Shown in pieces: positions 23,831 to 32,959 of a stretch of DNA of 43,003 nt. Numbering within the stretch: the stretch's first letter is position 1; each line of letters opens with the position of its first letter. Position numbers and translations under genes: made by a program. The DNA comes from Chloroflexota bacterium (lineage in GTDB: Bacteria; Chloroflexota; Anaerolineae; Anaerolineales; UBA11579): positions 1-43,003 of the forward strand of contig JABFGG010000028.1 in assembly GCA_013112575.1 (NCBI GenBank). The letters are read 5' to 3'. The notes beneath the pieces are model-generated. The model worked only from the letters and a program-made list of their open reading frames with translations. It searched no databases and was not told the origin of the DNA.

Positions 23831-25153
23831 ATGACGCAGATCAGTACGACGCCTACTTATAACCTAAAAGTCATTATTCAGGAAACCGGGATCAAGCCCG
23901 ATACCCTGCGTGCCTGGGAACGCCGCTATGGATTACCGGCCCCGGGCCGCACGGAAGGCGGACACCGACTGTATTCTGACTATGATATCGAGACCATCAA
24001 GTGGCTTTTGGTACGGCAGGAAGAGGGTCTCAGCATCAGTCGTGCTGTGCAATTGTGGAACAACCTTTTGGAGCAGGAAGATGACCCACTCGAAGCTATG
24101 CCTTACGGCGGCCAGAGCCAGGCACGCCGCTTGTCCCCGGATTATTCAGATGCCTCGACCTTAGAAGAGATACGGCAGTCTTGGGTAGCAGCCTGTTTGC
24201 AATTTGATGAGTCTGCTGCGGAACGTATTCTGGCCCAGGCCTTTGCACGCTATCCCCTCGAAACCGTGTGTATCGAGGTGTTGCGACAGGGCATTTCTGA
24301 TATCGGTCAACTGTGGTTCCAAAATGAGGCCAGCGTCCAGCAAGAGCATTTCGCTTCCGCCCTGGCCATGCGCCGGTTGAACGCTTTGCTGGCAGCAGCG
24401 CCACAACCAACACGCCGCGGGCGTATCCTGGTGGCCTGTCCTCCACAAGAGCAGCATACTTTTGCAGCTTTATTGATTTCGGTCCTGTTACGTTACAGTG
24501 GCCGTGATGTGGTCTACCTGGGTGCGGATGTGCCTCTGGGTCAATTGGTAGAAACTTTAGATACTGTTAAACCCCAGTTAGTGATCATGCCTGCCATGCT
24601 TTTGCACACTGCCGCAAATTTGCTGGACGTGGCTTTAACTTTGCAGGACCATGAAGTTGAGCTGGCCTATGGTGGCCCCATCTTCATCTCCCAGCCTTCA
24701 TTGCAGGAACGCATCCCCGGCCACTTTTTGGGTGGGTCTTTTGAAGGCAGCCTCAGCACCATCGAACAGATCCTTGCTAAGAAGCAATCTGCACCGTCCA
24801 TCAAGAAGGCGACCAAGAAACACCTCGCCGTCTTGGAACATTATCGCCAGCACCAGGCACAACTCGAAGCTGCCATAGTACGAGAGGCCTCTGAGATCGG
24901 GTTGGAGCATGTTCACCTTAACCTCGCAAATACACATTTAACGCAGGATATTGAAGCTGCTTTACGCTTTGGCGACATGGATCAACTGAAACCCGCGCTT
25001 GACTGGGTACAGCAACTGACGGCCAATTATGATCTGCCGCCTGATCTTTTGGGCTACTACCTGAAGGCCTACCACTACGCAGCGGAGCATACACTGGGCG
25101 AACAGGGCCAACCGGTGATTGACTGGTTGGAGCAGTTTTCAGGGAAAGAATAA
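23831..25153 (+). CDS. LitR/CarH-type MerR-family adenosylcobalamin photoreceptor regulator with extra C-terminal domain
   Basis: Light-responsive repressor candidate of 440 aa. Residues 10-75 form a MerR winged helix (DTLRAWERRYGLPAP...GGHRLYSDYD). Residues 110-190 are a four-helix B12-cap domain with the diagnostic W-x9-E-H motif (W162, E172, H173). Residues 197-320 are a cobalamin-binding Rossmann fold with E-x-H (E207-Q-H209), where H209 is the expected lower ligand, followed by VVYLGADVPL. The residue after the motif Trp, His132 in Thermus CarH, is Phe here. A helical extension of about 115 residues (about 325-440) is absent from ordinary CarH (about 285-300 aa). It heads a carotenoid-type operon. 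Confidence 0.88.
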   Translation: MTQISTTPTYNLKVIIQETGIKPDTLRAWERRYGLPAPGRTEGGHRLYSDYDIETIKWLLVRQEEGLSISRAVQLWNNLLEQEDDPLEAMPYGGQSQARRLSPDYSDASTLEEIRQSWVAACLQFDESAAERILAQAFARYPLETVCIEVLRQGISDIGQLWFQNEASVQQEHFASALAMRRLNALLAAAPQPTRRGRILVACPPQEQHTFAALLISVLLRYSGRDVVYLGADVPLGQLVETLDTVKPQLVIMPAMLLHTAANLLDVALTLQDHEVELAYGGPIFISQPSLQERIPGHFLGGSFEGSLSTIEQILAKKQSAPSIKKATKKHLAVLEHYRQHQAQLEAAIVREASEIGLEHVHLNLANTHLTQDIEAALRFGDMDQLKPALDWVQQLTANYDLPPDLLGYYLKAYHYAAEHTLGEQGQPVIDWLEQFSGKE

Positions 25154-25180
25154 TATATCTAGGATTGTTGGAGTATTTTG

Positions 25181-26107
25181 ATGAGAGTGATCATTACTGG
25201 TGGAAGCGGCTTGATCGGCCGCGCGTTAACGGAGAATCTGGTTGGGGACGGCCATGAAGTCATGATATTGAGCCGCTCCCCGGAGAAGGTAAGGGGCCTG
25301 CCTGAGGGCGCCCGCGCCGTGGCCTGGGATGGGCGTACGGCTGGGGGCTGGGGGGAATTAGCAGACGGCTCAGATGTGATCGTTAACCTGGCCGGGGCCA
25401 ATCTTCTCGGAGATGGACTTATCCCCCAACGCTGGACCCAGGCTCGCAAAAAGATCATAGCTGATAGCCGTATCAATGCAGGCAAAGCTGTGGTCGACGC
25501 GGTCGAAGCTGCCAAGGCAAAACCAAGAGTTGTTATTCAATCTTCCGCAGTCGGCTATTACGGTGTGCAACAGGACCAAAAGATCACCGAAGAACATCCG
25601 GCGGGCGATGATTACCTGGCGCAATTGTGTATCGATTGGGAAAACTCGACCGCGGCCGTGGAGGATATGGGCGTGCGACGGGGCATTATTCGTACCGGAC
25701 TGCCACTCACCAACGAGGGTGGTGTGCTGCCTCTGATGAAGCTGCCCTACATCTTCTTTTCAGGCGGCAGACTGGGCAGCGGACAACAATACTATTCATG
25801 GCTGCACATGCAGGATCAGGTGGCTGCCATGCGCTTTTTGATCGAAAATGAAAAGGCCAGTGGCCCCTTCAACCTGTCTGCACCTGAGCCTTTGACCCAG
25901 GACGAATTTGGCAAGGTGATCGGCAGAGTTCTGCGCCGACCGCACTGGTTCCCCGTGCCAGGATTTCTCATGCAATTGGCCCTGGGTGAATCTGCGATGG
26001 TAGTGTTGGAAGGGCAACGCGTCATTCCTGAAGCTTTGCAAACGGCCGGTTTCGAGTTCCAATATCCGGAGCTTGACGGGGCTTTGCAGCAGCTTCTCAG
26101 TAGTTAG
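25181..26107 (+). CDS. TIGR01777-family NAD-dependent epimerase/dehydratase (SDR39U1-like)
   Basis: Short-chain dehydrogenase-like protein of 308 aa. It has an N-terminal Rossmann motif ITGGSGLIGRALTENL (about residues 5-20), the VNLAGANLLGD segment typical of the family (about 69), VIQSSAVGYYG (about 112) in place of the classical Y-x-x-x-K region, and a C-terminal DUF1731 domain. Members of this family are frequent companions of LitR photoreceptors and photolyases in bacteria; the substrate is unknown. ATG 25181 follows GGAG, 27 bases after the regulator. Confidence 0.85.
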   Translation: MRVIITGGSGLIGRALTENLVGDGHEVMILSRSPEKVRGLPEGARAVAWDGRTAGGWGELADGSDVIVNLAGANLLGDGLIPQRWTQARKKIIADSRINAGKAVVDAVEAAKAKPRVVIQSSAVGYYGVQQDQKITEEHPAGDDYLAQLCIDWENSTAAVEDMGVRRGIIRTGLPLTNEGGVLPLMKLPYIFFSGGRLGSGQQYYSWLHMQDQVAAMRFLIENEKASGPFNLSAPEPLTQDEFGKVIGRVLRRPHWFPVPGFLMQLALGESAMVVLEGQRVIPEALQTAGFEFQYPELDGALQQLLSS

Positions 26108-26109
26108 CT

Positions 26110-26556
26110 ATGCAGTACACACATCGCTTCCGTGTGCAGGCTCCTCTGGCAGGCGTGGCTGAATTTCACGGCAGCACGGATGTATTGCGTCAACTGATGC
26201 CGCCTCCCCTGATCTTGCAATTACATCAGTTCGAGCCTCTGGCAGATGGTTCGTTAGCCGAATTCACGATCTGGGCCGGGCCATTGCCCATTCGTTGGCA
26301 GGCTGAACACTCTCAAGTTTCAGAAACAGGCTTCACGGATACCCAAGTCAAAGGCCCCTTCAGCCATTGGCAGCATCGCCATGGCTTTGAAATTGTTGAT
26401 GAGCACACAACGGATATTGTGGACGAAGTGGAAGCCGAGTTGGGGCGTGGCCCGTTGTGGTGGCCTGTGTCTCTGGGCATGTGGCTGACATTGCCAATCT
26501 TGTTTGCTTACCGTGGCTGGGCCACACGCCGTGCTGTGGAGCGCGCCGCAAAGTGA
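26110..26556 (+). CDS. SRPBCC-fold (cyclase/dehydrase-like) protein
   Basis: Single-domain START/Bet v1-like protein of 148 aa with a hydrophobic ligand cavity expected from the fold. The family pattern KGPFSHWQHRHGFE (about residues 81-94) is clear, and the C-terminal amphipathic LPILFAYRGWATRR segment is typical. It is two bases after the epimerase gene and overlaps the next start by four bases (GTGA), indicating co-translation. A role in handling a lipophilic intermediate in carotenoid or membrane-lipid modification is inferred from context. Confidence 0.82.
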   Translation: MQYTHRFRVQAPLAGVAEFHGSTDVLRQLMPPPLILQLHQFEPLADGSLAEFTIWAGPLPIRWQAEHSQVSETGFTDTQVKGPFSHWQHRHGFEIVDEHTTDIVDEVEAELGRGPLWWPVSLGMWLTLPILFAYRGWATRRAVERAAK

Positions 26557-28085
26557 CACACGTTGTAATTATCGGGGCAGGAGGTGGGGGACTGGCGGCT
26601 GCAGCTCAGTTGGCGCGCGCCGGACTAGATGTCACTGTCCTTGAAGCACATATCTACGCAGGGGGCAGCGCGGGCACGTTTTTTCATCAGGGTTATCGTT
26701 TTGATGCGGGTGCTACCCTGGCAGGCGGCTTTGCCCCCGGCGCGCCGCTGGATTGGATCGGAAAACAATTCGAAATCGATTGGCAGGTCAAACTGGCTGA
26801 ACGCGCCATGCAAGTGCATTTGCCGGATGGCGTACAAGTCACGCGTTGGACGGATGTTGAACGTTGGCAAGAGGAGCGTCAGGCTGCTTTTGGTCATGCA
26901 GTGGAAGACTTCTGGCTCTGGCAGGAAAGTACCGCTGACCTATTATGGGACTTTGCCCTGCGCTCGCCAAACTGGCCGCCGCAAAATTGGAAAGACCTTG
27001 CCGGTCTTTCTCGCGTTAGCCTGGGCTGGCTATTGAATTCACACGGTGCACGCGGTTCATCATTTGTCCCTGGCATGCTCAAAGATGCCATTACCCCATT
27101 AAGCTCACGCCTGCCGCACAACCCGCATTTACGCCAATTTGTCGATGGGCAATTATTGATCGCGGCACAGGCCACCAGCGAATCTGCCAACGCACTATAT
27201 AGCTCCGCTGCGCTTGACCTCTCCCGGCAGGGTGTAGGTCACATTGAGGGCGGTATGGGGGCCCTGGCCGATAAACTGGTTGAAGCTGTGCGCAGATACG
27301 GTGGGGAAGTGCGTTTCCGGCAGGAAGTCGATGCTGTGAAGAGAATGGCCAATGGCCTTTATGAGGTTGCTACTCGCCAGGGCAAAAACTACCGGGCCGA
27401 TCAAGTCATCTTCAATTTGCCACCTGCCAATATCGTGGAACTTTTAGGAGAAGGGACTCCCAAGGGATTTCAGAAAAAGCAAACTATACCTGCAGATGGG
27501 TGGGGCGCATTCATGGTGTATGCGGGCGTTGATGAGGATTTCTTGCCAGATGATACTGCTCTCCATCATCAGGTGCTGGTTGAAGAACCCTTTGCAGAGG
27601 GCAACAGCGTGTTTTTGTCCCTCGGTCCATCATGGGATCAGAAACGAGCCCCTTCCGGGAAACGCGCTTTAACCATCAGCACCCACACCAATCTGGATGA
27701 ATGGTGGCACTTGTTTGAGTATGATCGCCGTGCGTATGAGCAACTCAAGTCCGAGTATACCCAACGGTTACTTAGTGCAGCCGAGGCAGCTTTGCCAGGC
27801 ATTGGGAAGGCCGCAGAGCTGGTCTTGCCAGGGACACCCGTCACTTTCCAGCGCTTCACACGCCGCCAACGCGGCTGGGTGGGCGGCTTTCCCCAAACGC
27901 ATTTGTTGCGTGCCTGGGGGCCACGTATTTCAAAAGATCTTTGGATGGTGGGGGACAGCATCTTTCCCGGACAATCCTTTCCTGCGGTTGCCCTTGGTGG
28001 TGTGCGTGTAGCCAATAGCCTCTTGGCTGAGCTAAATAGGTCTGTCGTATTTCGAGAGAGTCCCCTGGAGCAAGCCTCTATTTGA
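26553..28085 (+). CDS. FAD-dependent carotenoid desaturase/oxidoreductase (CrtI/CrtD-like)
   Basis: Flavoprotein of 510 aa in the phytoene-desaturase family. It has an N-terminal dinucleotide motif VVIIGAGGGGLAAAAQLARAG-type (residues 4 onward) with the usual E-A-H at the end of beta 2. The sugar-binding-like segment FDAGATLAGGF and a C-terminal FAD motif (VGDSIFPGQSFPAVALGGVR, about 471-490) are characteristic. The GTG start at 26553 overlaps the preceding stop; upstream in-frame codons would run into the SRPBCC gene. The exact step (phytoene desaturation, 3,4-desaturation, retinol-type saturation) is not determined. Control by the LitR-type regulator is inferred from the operon. Confidence 0.86.
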   Translation: MTHVVIIGAGGGGLAAAAQLARAGLDVTVLEAHIYAGGSAGTFFHQGYRFDAGATLAGGFAPGAPLDWIGKQFEIDWQVKLAERAMQVHLPDGVQVTRWTDVERWQEERQAAFGHAVEDFWLWQESTADLLWDFALRSPNWPPQNWKDLAGLSRVSLGWLLNSHGARGSSFVPGMLKDAITPLSSRLPHNPHLRQFVDGQLLIAAQATSESANALYSSAALDLSRQGVGHIEGGMGALADKLVEAVRRYGGEVRFRQEVDAVKRMANGLYEVATRQGKNYRADQVIFNLPPANIVELLGEGTPKGFQKKQTIPADGWGAFMVYAGVDEDFLPDDTALHHQVLVEEPFAEGNSVFLSLGPSWDQKRAPSGKRALTISTHTNLDEWWHLFEYDRRAYEQLKSEYTQRLLSAAEAALPGIGKAAELVLPGTPVTFQRFTRRQRGWVGGFPQTHLLRAWGPRISKDLWMVGDSIFPGQSFPAVALGGVRVANSLLAELNRSVVFRESPLEQASI

Positions 28086-28141
28086 ATTGAGAATTCGCTG
28101 GGGGGACATAGGATGAAACATTTGACATAAGCTCCCGTCTA

Positions 28142-28179
28142 ATGGATAGAAGAACGATAATGGAAGGGATTCTATCCAT
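28142..28179 (+). promoter_or_regulatory. Inverted repeat enclosing the ribosome-binding site of the ABC ATPase gene
   Basis: ATGGATAGAA (28142-28151) and TTCTATCCAT (28170-28179) are perfect complements. The 18-base loop between them contains GGAAGGGA, the ribosome-binding site, and the second arm ends immediately before the ATG. It could be an operator or an RNA hairpin. A TTGACA lies just upstream (about 28119), without a convincing -10. Confidence 0.45.
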
Positions 28180-29142
28180 ATGCACAATGATGGCAACCCG
28201 GTAATAGATTCGCGTGGATTGAGCAAGACTTATTCAAAGGTTACAGCACTTGATCAACTAGATCTTATTGTGCCGAGAAACTCTATCTTTGGATTTCTGG
28301 GGCCTAACGGTGCAGGTAAAACCACAACCATAAAGCTCTTGCTTGGGTTGGCAAAACCTTCCGGAGGGGGCGCCAGGATATTTGGACTTGATATTACCCA
28401 AGAGAGCATCAATATTCGTAAGCACATAGGCTACCTGCCTCAGAATCCCCGCTTTTACCCATACATGACTGCACGCCAAACCCTGAATTTTGTAGCCCGG
28501 TTTTTCTACAGCGGGACTTCAAGAGAAATCAAGCAGCGGGTCCAGGAGACACTCGATCTGATGGGGCTTGCCGACAAAGCTGATCGCCCGATCAAAGGAT
28601 TTTCCGGCGGGGAACTCCAGCGCTTAGGTATCGCTCAAGCCCAGGTTAACCAACCTGCCTTGCTGATATTAGACGAGCCGGCAGCTTCGCTTGATCCCTT
28701 GGGGCGGCGCGATGTGCTGGATGCTATGGAGCGCTTGCGCCATCATTCAACGATTTTCTATTCAACCCATATTTTGGATGATGTGCAACGTATCAGTGAT
28801 GCTGTTGCCATTCTCAATCGAGGGAAACTGGTTACTCAGGCCCCTATTCAAAAACTTCTAGCTGATAGCGGTAGCCTGGAATTTGATATCGTCTTACGGG
28901 GGGCTACATCAGTAGCGTATGAACGTGTTATCGATCAACAATGGGTTCAGAATATTGCCGTATCCACTCAAGGTGAACAAACCTTTTGGCAAGTAAAGGT
29001 AACCGACACTGAAGCTGCTGAAGAGAAATTGTTGCCTTTGATCTTGGTTGACCGGAGTGTTGTCGTCCAATCTTTCATGCCACAGCAGCCTGATCTGGAA
29101 GAGACTTTTCTGTCGATTATTGGAGAAGGGTCAAATGACTGA
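28180..29142 (+). CDS. ABC-2-type transporter ATP-binding protein
   Basis: Cytoplasmic ATPase subunit of 320 aa. It has Walker A GPNGAGKTTTIK (about residues 44-55), Q-loop LPQNP (about 86), signature FSGGELQRLGIAQA (about 145-158), Walker B LLILDEPAASLDP (about 166) and H-loop YSTHI (about 201). The C-terminal 90 residues form the extension typical of BcrA/NatA-like exporters. It pairs with the permease gene that overlaps its last 8 bases. The substrate is unknown; antibiotic, lipid or Na+ efflux are possibilities in the family. Confidence 0.93.
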   Translation: MHNDGNPVIDSRGLSKTYSKVTALDQLDLIVPRNSIFGFLGPNGAGKTTTIKLLLGLAKPSGGGARIFGLDITQESINIRKHIGYLPQNPRFYPYMTARQTLNFVARFFYSGTSREIKQRVQETLDLMGLADKADRPIKGFSGGELQRLGIAQAQVNQPALLILDEPAASLDPLGRRDVLDAMERLRHHSTIFYSTHILDDVQRISDAVAILNRGKLVTQAPIQKLLADSGSLEFDIVLRGATSVAYERVIDQQWVQNIAVSTQGEQTFWQVKVTDTEAAEEKLLPLILVDRSVVVQSFMPQQPDLEETFLSIIGEGSND

Positions 29143-29905
29143 TACCCATATACATATGAAGCCGAAGGTCAATATGCGCCTGGCTGGTTTTGGCAACATA
29201 TTTCGTTCCGAAAGTAGAAAGTGGTTGGGAACCCGACGATGGTTGATACAGAGTTTGATCTGGTTATTCATGGTCAATAGCCTGGTCATGGTGGCTGATT
29301 TCTGGTCGGCGGAGAGCCGGGAAGCTATCGTGAATCGGGGGATGGAATTTTTCTTCCTGATAATTCTCATCCTTCCTATACTGGGACTGTCTATCATGAT
29401 GCAGGGGATTATCGTTGCGGAAAAACAATCAGGAACGGCAGCCTGGGTGCTTTCAAAGCCAGTTTCACGCAAGGCCTTTATTCTGGCAAAGTTCTTCGGA
29501 AACCTGATTCCTGCTTTGTTAATCATGATCGTTCTGCAGAGTGGTGTGGCCTATTTTCAAATAGCTACAGCGGCAGGGGGTATGTTTCCAGCCATTCAAT
29601 TTTTTGGCAAGACGGGCGTTGCCATGTTGCATCTGCTTTTTTATCATGCACTGATACTGATGCTTGGCACCCTTTTCCAGGTGCGCGGGCCAGTAGCAGG
29701 GATTCCAATTGTGCTGCTGCTTGGATTACTCATCTCGGATGAAATTTTGCCTTCAGCTTTGATTGATATATCTCCTGCTGGATTATTTACGATTACTTCT
29801 GGTAGTTTAGCTTCTATTAATCCAGTCACTCTTGTGGTGGTACCTAGCTGGATAATTGTCTTTGTACTCGTCTCTCTTTGGCGTTTTGAGAAGGAGGAGT
29901 TCTAA
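29135..29905 (+). CDS. ABC-2-type transporter permease
   Basis: Inner-membrane partner of the preceding ATPase, 256 aa from ATG 29135. A cytoplasmic N-terminus with an amphipathic FRSESRKWLGTRRW segment leads to six predicted membrane helices. The motif EKQSGTAAWVLSKPVSRKAF (about residues 93-112), with Lys and Pro, matches the conserved loop of ABC-2/NatB-like permeases. The 8-base overlap with the ATPase gene suggests coupled translation. An earlier in-frame start would extend deep into the ATPase gene and was rejected. Confidence 0.88.
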   Translation: MTDTHIHMKPKVNMRLAGFGNIFRSESRKWLGTRRWLIQSLIWLFMVNSLVMVADFWSAESREAIVNRGMEFFFLIILILPILGLSIMMQGIIVAEKQSGTAAWVLSKPVSRKAFILAKFFGNLIPALLIMIVLQSGVAYFQIATAAGGMFPAIQFFGKTGVAMLHLLFYHALILMLGTLFQVRGPVAGIPIVLLLGLLISDEILPSALIDISPAGLFTITSGSLASINPVTLVVVPSWIIVFVLVSLWRFEKEEF

Positions 29906-30089
29906 TCAGAATTTAGCTAGGGGAGGGCAAGATAGCTATCCATTATCCAATCTATGATTGCGATGGGATGAATGACGGGGGCTATAGTAGAATTGCTCAA
30001 CTTCTACAATTTGGCCATTTTTTAAGAAGCGATACATTCTCATATCCTTGGATTCTTTCATTACCTTATCTTAAATAGCGAGGTCCTCT

Positions 30090-31229
30090 ATGACTATCAA
30101 GTCCATCGTTTCGCCTGATGATCAAACTGTCACATTCGTTGAGCTTTTCTTTGACCTGGTATTTGTATTCTCGGTTACGCAGGTGGTTGGTCTTTTTCAC
30201 CATGGTATAGATTGGATAGTTGTCGGGCAGGCCCTGTTAGTTTTTTGGCTCGTATGGTGGGCCTGGACCCAGTTTACGTGGTCACTGAACGCAGCTAATA
30301 CTCAACATCCTGCTGTTCAATTTGGCACCTTACTGGCGACTGGCATCGTTTTCTTTATGGCAATAGCCCTGCCGCAGGCCTTTGAGGAGCAATCAGCCTG
30401 GTTTGGGGTGGCTTATGTCCTCGTGCGAATATTAGGCCTGTGGCTCAATGTTTGGGTGGCCTCGCAGGATGTCAGCCAGAGGGTGGCTGTGCGTACATTT
30501 ACACTCGTTTCGATTGGCGGTCTCGTGGCAGTGTTAGTTGGTGCCTTTCTGGGTGGTACGGCTCAGATCATTCTCTGGGGTTTGGCAATTGTTCTTGACA
30601 TTTTGGCTGCCGGGATTGGAGGTAGTGTTGATGGCTGGAATCTTCACCCTGAACACTTCACTGAACGCCATGGCCTATTCGTAATCATCGCCCTGGGTGA
30701 GACTTTGATTGTGGCTGCCAGTGGGGTTACCGAGGAATTAGGCATTAACGCCACCTTGGCGATTTCTATTCTGGCCGTGGCGATCACCTGTGGCCTGTGG
30801 TGGAGTTACTTCTCGCGAATAAAACCCCTTCTGGAGCATGCTTTGGAATCCAGTCAGGGAGCAGAGCAGGCCCAACTAGCCCGGGATGTCTATAGTTTGC
30901 TCCATTTCCTAATGATGGTGGGTGTGGTTGCCTACGCCATAGCGATTGAAGAAGCATTGGCGCATCCAGATGAGCCTTTGCCGTTGGTCGGTCGTATCCT
31001 TCTGGCTACCGGACTGACATTGTTCATTGGTGGCATGGCGGCAGCAGCTTGGAGAGCTACCCGCATAAATCTACTAGCCCGTATATTGCTGGTTGCTATT
31101 ACTGCCGTTGCAATTTTGGCATTTGGTGGATTTGGAGTTGTTTTCACCCTGGGGATAGCTTTCCTCGGGGTACTCGTGCTTCTATTCATTGAACAAAGAA
31201 ACGCATCATTGACACACGAGACTGTGTGA
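30090..31229 (+). CDS. LtrA-family (low temperature requirement A) membrane protein
   Basis: Polytopic membrane protein of 379 aa with about ten to eleven hydrophobic segments. The family signatures are VTFVELFFDLVFVFSVTQ at the N-terminus (about residues 14-31) and ERHGLFVIIALGETLIV near residue 198. Family members were named from a Listeria cold-growth locus, but the molecular function is unknown. The start has GAGG seven bases upstream. It is a single gene, separated from the ABC pair by 184 bp; a weak TTGGAT/TTAAAT pair near 30041-30069 may be its promoter. Confidence 0.9.
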   Translation: MTIKSIVSPDDQTVTFVELFFDLVFVFSVTQVVGLFHHGIDWIVVGQALLVFWLVWWAWTQFTWSLNAANTQHPAVQFGTLLATGIVFFMAIALPQAFEEQSAWFGVAYVLVRILGLWLNVWVASQDVSQRVAVRTFTLVSIGGLVAVLVGAFLGGTAQIILWGLAIVLDILAAGIGGSVDGWNLHPEHFTERHGLFVIIALGETLIVAASGVTEELGINATLAISILAVAITCGLWWSYFSRIKPLLEHALESSQGAEQAQLARDVYSLLHFLMMVGVVAYAIAIEEALAHPDEPLPLVGRILLATGLTLFIGGMAAAAWRATRINLLARILLVAITAVAILAFGGFGVVFTLGIAFLGVLVLLFIEQRNASLTHETV

Positions 31230-31273
31230 TAGGATGCTGATGATATTTATTGGTAGGTAATAAGGAGAAATAA

Positions 31274-32215
31274 GTGAAGATTGGTATTGTGGGTGCTGGG
31301 TTTGTAGGGGCGACCTGTGCGTATGCTTTAGTCATGCGCGGCATTGGCCGTGAGATCGTATTGGTGGACCTGAATGAAAAGCGCTCCCAGGCAGAAGCCG
31401 ATGATATTTTCCACGCTGTGCCCTTTGCTCACTCTATGGAGGTGAGATCTGGGGAGTACAAAGACCTGGCCGGGTCGCGTATAGTGGTGGTTAGCGCGGG
31501 TGTCAACCAGGAGCCGGGTGAGACACGCCTCCACTTGCTTACTCGTAATGCGGCTGTTTTTAAACAGGTCATCCCTGGCATCTTGAAGTACGCGCCAGAT
31601 GCCATCCTGGTGATTGCCACTAACCCAGTAGACGTGATGACTCATCTGGCTGCACGTTATGCACGTGCAGAAGGGCGCGCTCCTCATGGAGTGTTGGGCA
31701 CCGGTACGACTCTGGATACTGCCCGCTTCCGCGCTTTGCTGGCCCGTCAGTTGGGCATTGACCCCCCACATGTGCACGCCTATGTATTGGGTGAACATGG
31801 TGATTCTGAAGTCTTGGTCTGGTCGGGGGTTGAAGTTGGCGGTACGCCTCTATTAGAATATTGCCAGCAGACAGGCTGTGCTATTGATGATGCTGTAAAA
31901 GAGCGCATTGATGGACAGGTGCGACGGGCTGCCTATTCCATCATCGAAGGCAAAGGGGCCACTTATTATGGCATCGGTAGTGCTGTGGCCCGTATCTGTG
32001 AGGTTATCCTCAAAGACCAGCGCGCCATCCTTACGGTCTGTACACCCGTCGATGATGTCCAGGGTGTCGAAAATGTCACTGTTGCCATGCCGATTATTCT
32101 GGGTGGTGAAGGTGTAATCCAAACCTTGTCCGTGCCACTCAACGCGGCAGAAGCGCAAGGCTTACAAAGTAGTGCCAGCATCGTGCGTAGTGCCCTTGAT
32201 GAATTGCAGGACTAG
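31274..32215 (+). CDS. ldh: L-lactate dehydrogenase
   Basis: NAD-dependent fermentative enzyme that reduces pyruvate to L-lactate; 313 aa. Rossmann motif GIVGAGFVGATCAYAL (about residues 3-18), Asp at the end of beta 2 (LVDLN) for NAD, and catalytic loop GVNQEPGETRLHLL (about 80-93). Gln rather than Arg in that loop selects lactate over malate. Active-site motif GEHGDSEV (about 176-183) has the catalytic His. The GTG start at 31274 has AAGGAGAAA upstream. An allosteric class with fructose-1,6-bisphosphate control is possible but cannot be read with certainty. Confidence 0.93.
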   Translation: MKIGIVGAGFVGATCAYALVMRGIGREIVLVDLNEKRSQAEADDIFHAVPFAHSMEVRSGEYKDLAGSRIVVVSAGVNQEPGETRLHLLTRNAAVFKQVIPGILKYAPDAILVIATNPVDVMTHLAARYARAEGRAPHGVLGTGTTLDTARFRALLARQLGIDPPHVHAYVLGEHGDSEVLVWSGVEVGGTPLLEYCQQTGCAIDDAVKERIDGQVRRAAYSIIEGKGATYYGIGSAVARICEVILKDQRAILTVCTPVDDVQGVENVTVAMPIILGGEGVIQTLSVPLNAAEAQGLQSSASIVRSALDELQD

Positions 32216-32293
32216 GGGTACGCGGCAAAAGTATTGATCTTTCCTGAGTGTTAAAATTAGTCAAAACATTAGATTCATTGTGGACTGCATCCT

Positions 32294-32959
32294 ATGAAGG
32301 AGAAATACTTCACTAAAGACACATTGGAGGGTAAGGGGAGGGAAATGTTGGGGCTTGCCCAGATTAGAAAACCGCGTGGCATGGCGCGCTTCAACCAAGA
32401 TGAAATAGCGTTGTTTGTCCTGGATATGCAGAACTATTTCTTTAATTCCCAATCGCATGCCTTTGTTCCCAGTGGGCCAGCTATCGTGCCGGGAGTGACT
32501 ACATTAATTGAGGCTTTCTATGCAAAAGGTCAGCCGGTCATCTTCACACAGCATATCAACACCAAAGATGATGCCGGGATGATGAAGTATTGGTGGCGAG
32601 ACTTGCTCACTGAAGATCATCCTGATGTCAATCTTATCCCTCAACTGAATACCAGTTCTGGATTATTAGTCCAGAAGACTCAATACGACGCCTTCTATGG
32701 AACTGAGCTGGACGAAATACTGCGTCAAAAGGATATCTCTCAAGTAGTTGTGTGTGGGGTGATGTCGCATCTATGTTGCGAGACCACCGCACGCGCGGCC
32801 TTTGTACGCGATTTTGAAGTCTATTTCACTGTAGATGGGACTGCAACGTATTCTGAGCTCCATCACCTGGCAACACTCCGCAACCTGTCGCATGGTTTCG
32901 CTACCTTGGTGACATTACAAGATGTTCTTGATAGATTTGGTGAAATCGATGCAAGCTAG
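32294..32959 (+). CDS. Isochorismatase-fold cysteine hydrolase
   Basis: Cytosolic hydrolase of 221 aa in the isochorismatase/nicotinamidase superfamily. The Asp-Lys-Cys triad is visible: LFVLDMQNYF (about residue 43), VQKTQYDAF (about 129) and MSHLCCETTARAA (about 160). The HxxE-like and cis-peptide region VVCGVMSHLC is typical. The start could be ATG 32294 or ATG 32345; the latter has a strong AGGGGAGGG just upstream. It overlaps the flavoprotein gene by 11 bases and forms a three-gene unit with it and a radical SAM gene. The substrate, probably an amide or enol ether, is unknown. Confidence 0.88.
   Translation: MKEKYFTKDTLEGKGREMLGLAQIRKPRGMARFNQDEIALFVLDMQNYFFNSQSHAFVPSGPAIVPGVTTLIEAFYAKGQPVIFTQHINTKDDAGMMKYWWRDLLTEDHPDVNLIPQLNTSSGLLVQKTQYDAFYGTELDEILRQKDISQVVVCGVMSHLCCETTARAAFVRDFEVYFTVDGTATYSELHHLATLRNLSHGFATLVTLQDVLDRFGEIDAS

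Noticed and set aside
26457..26552. Upstream extension of the FAD oxidoreductase
   Set aside because: It runs through the C-terminus of the SRPBCC gene; the GTG at 26553 starts right before the FAD motif and overlaps the stop, as in coupled genes.
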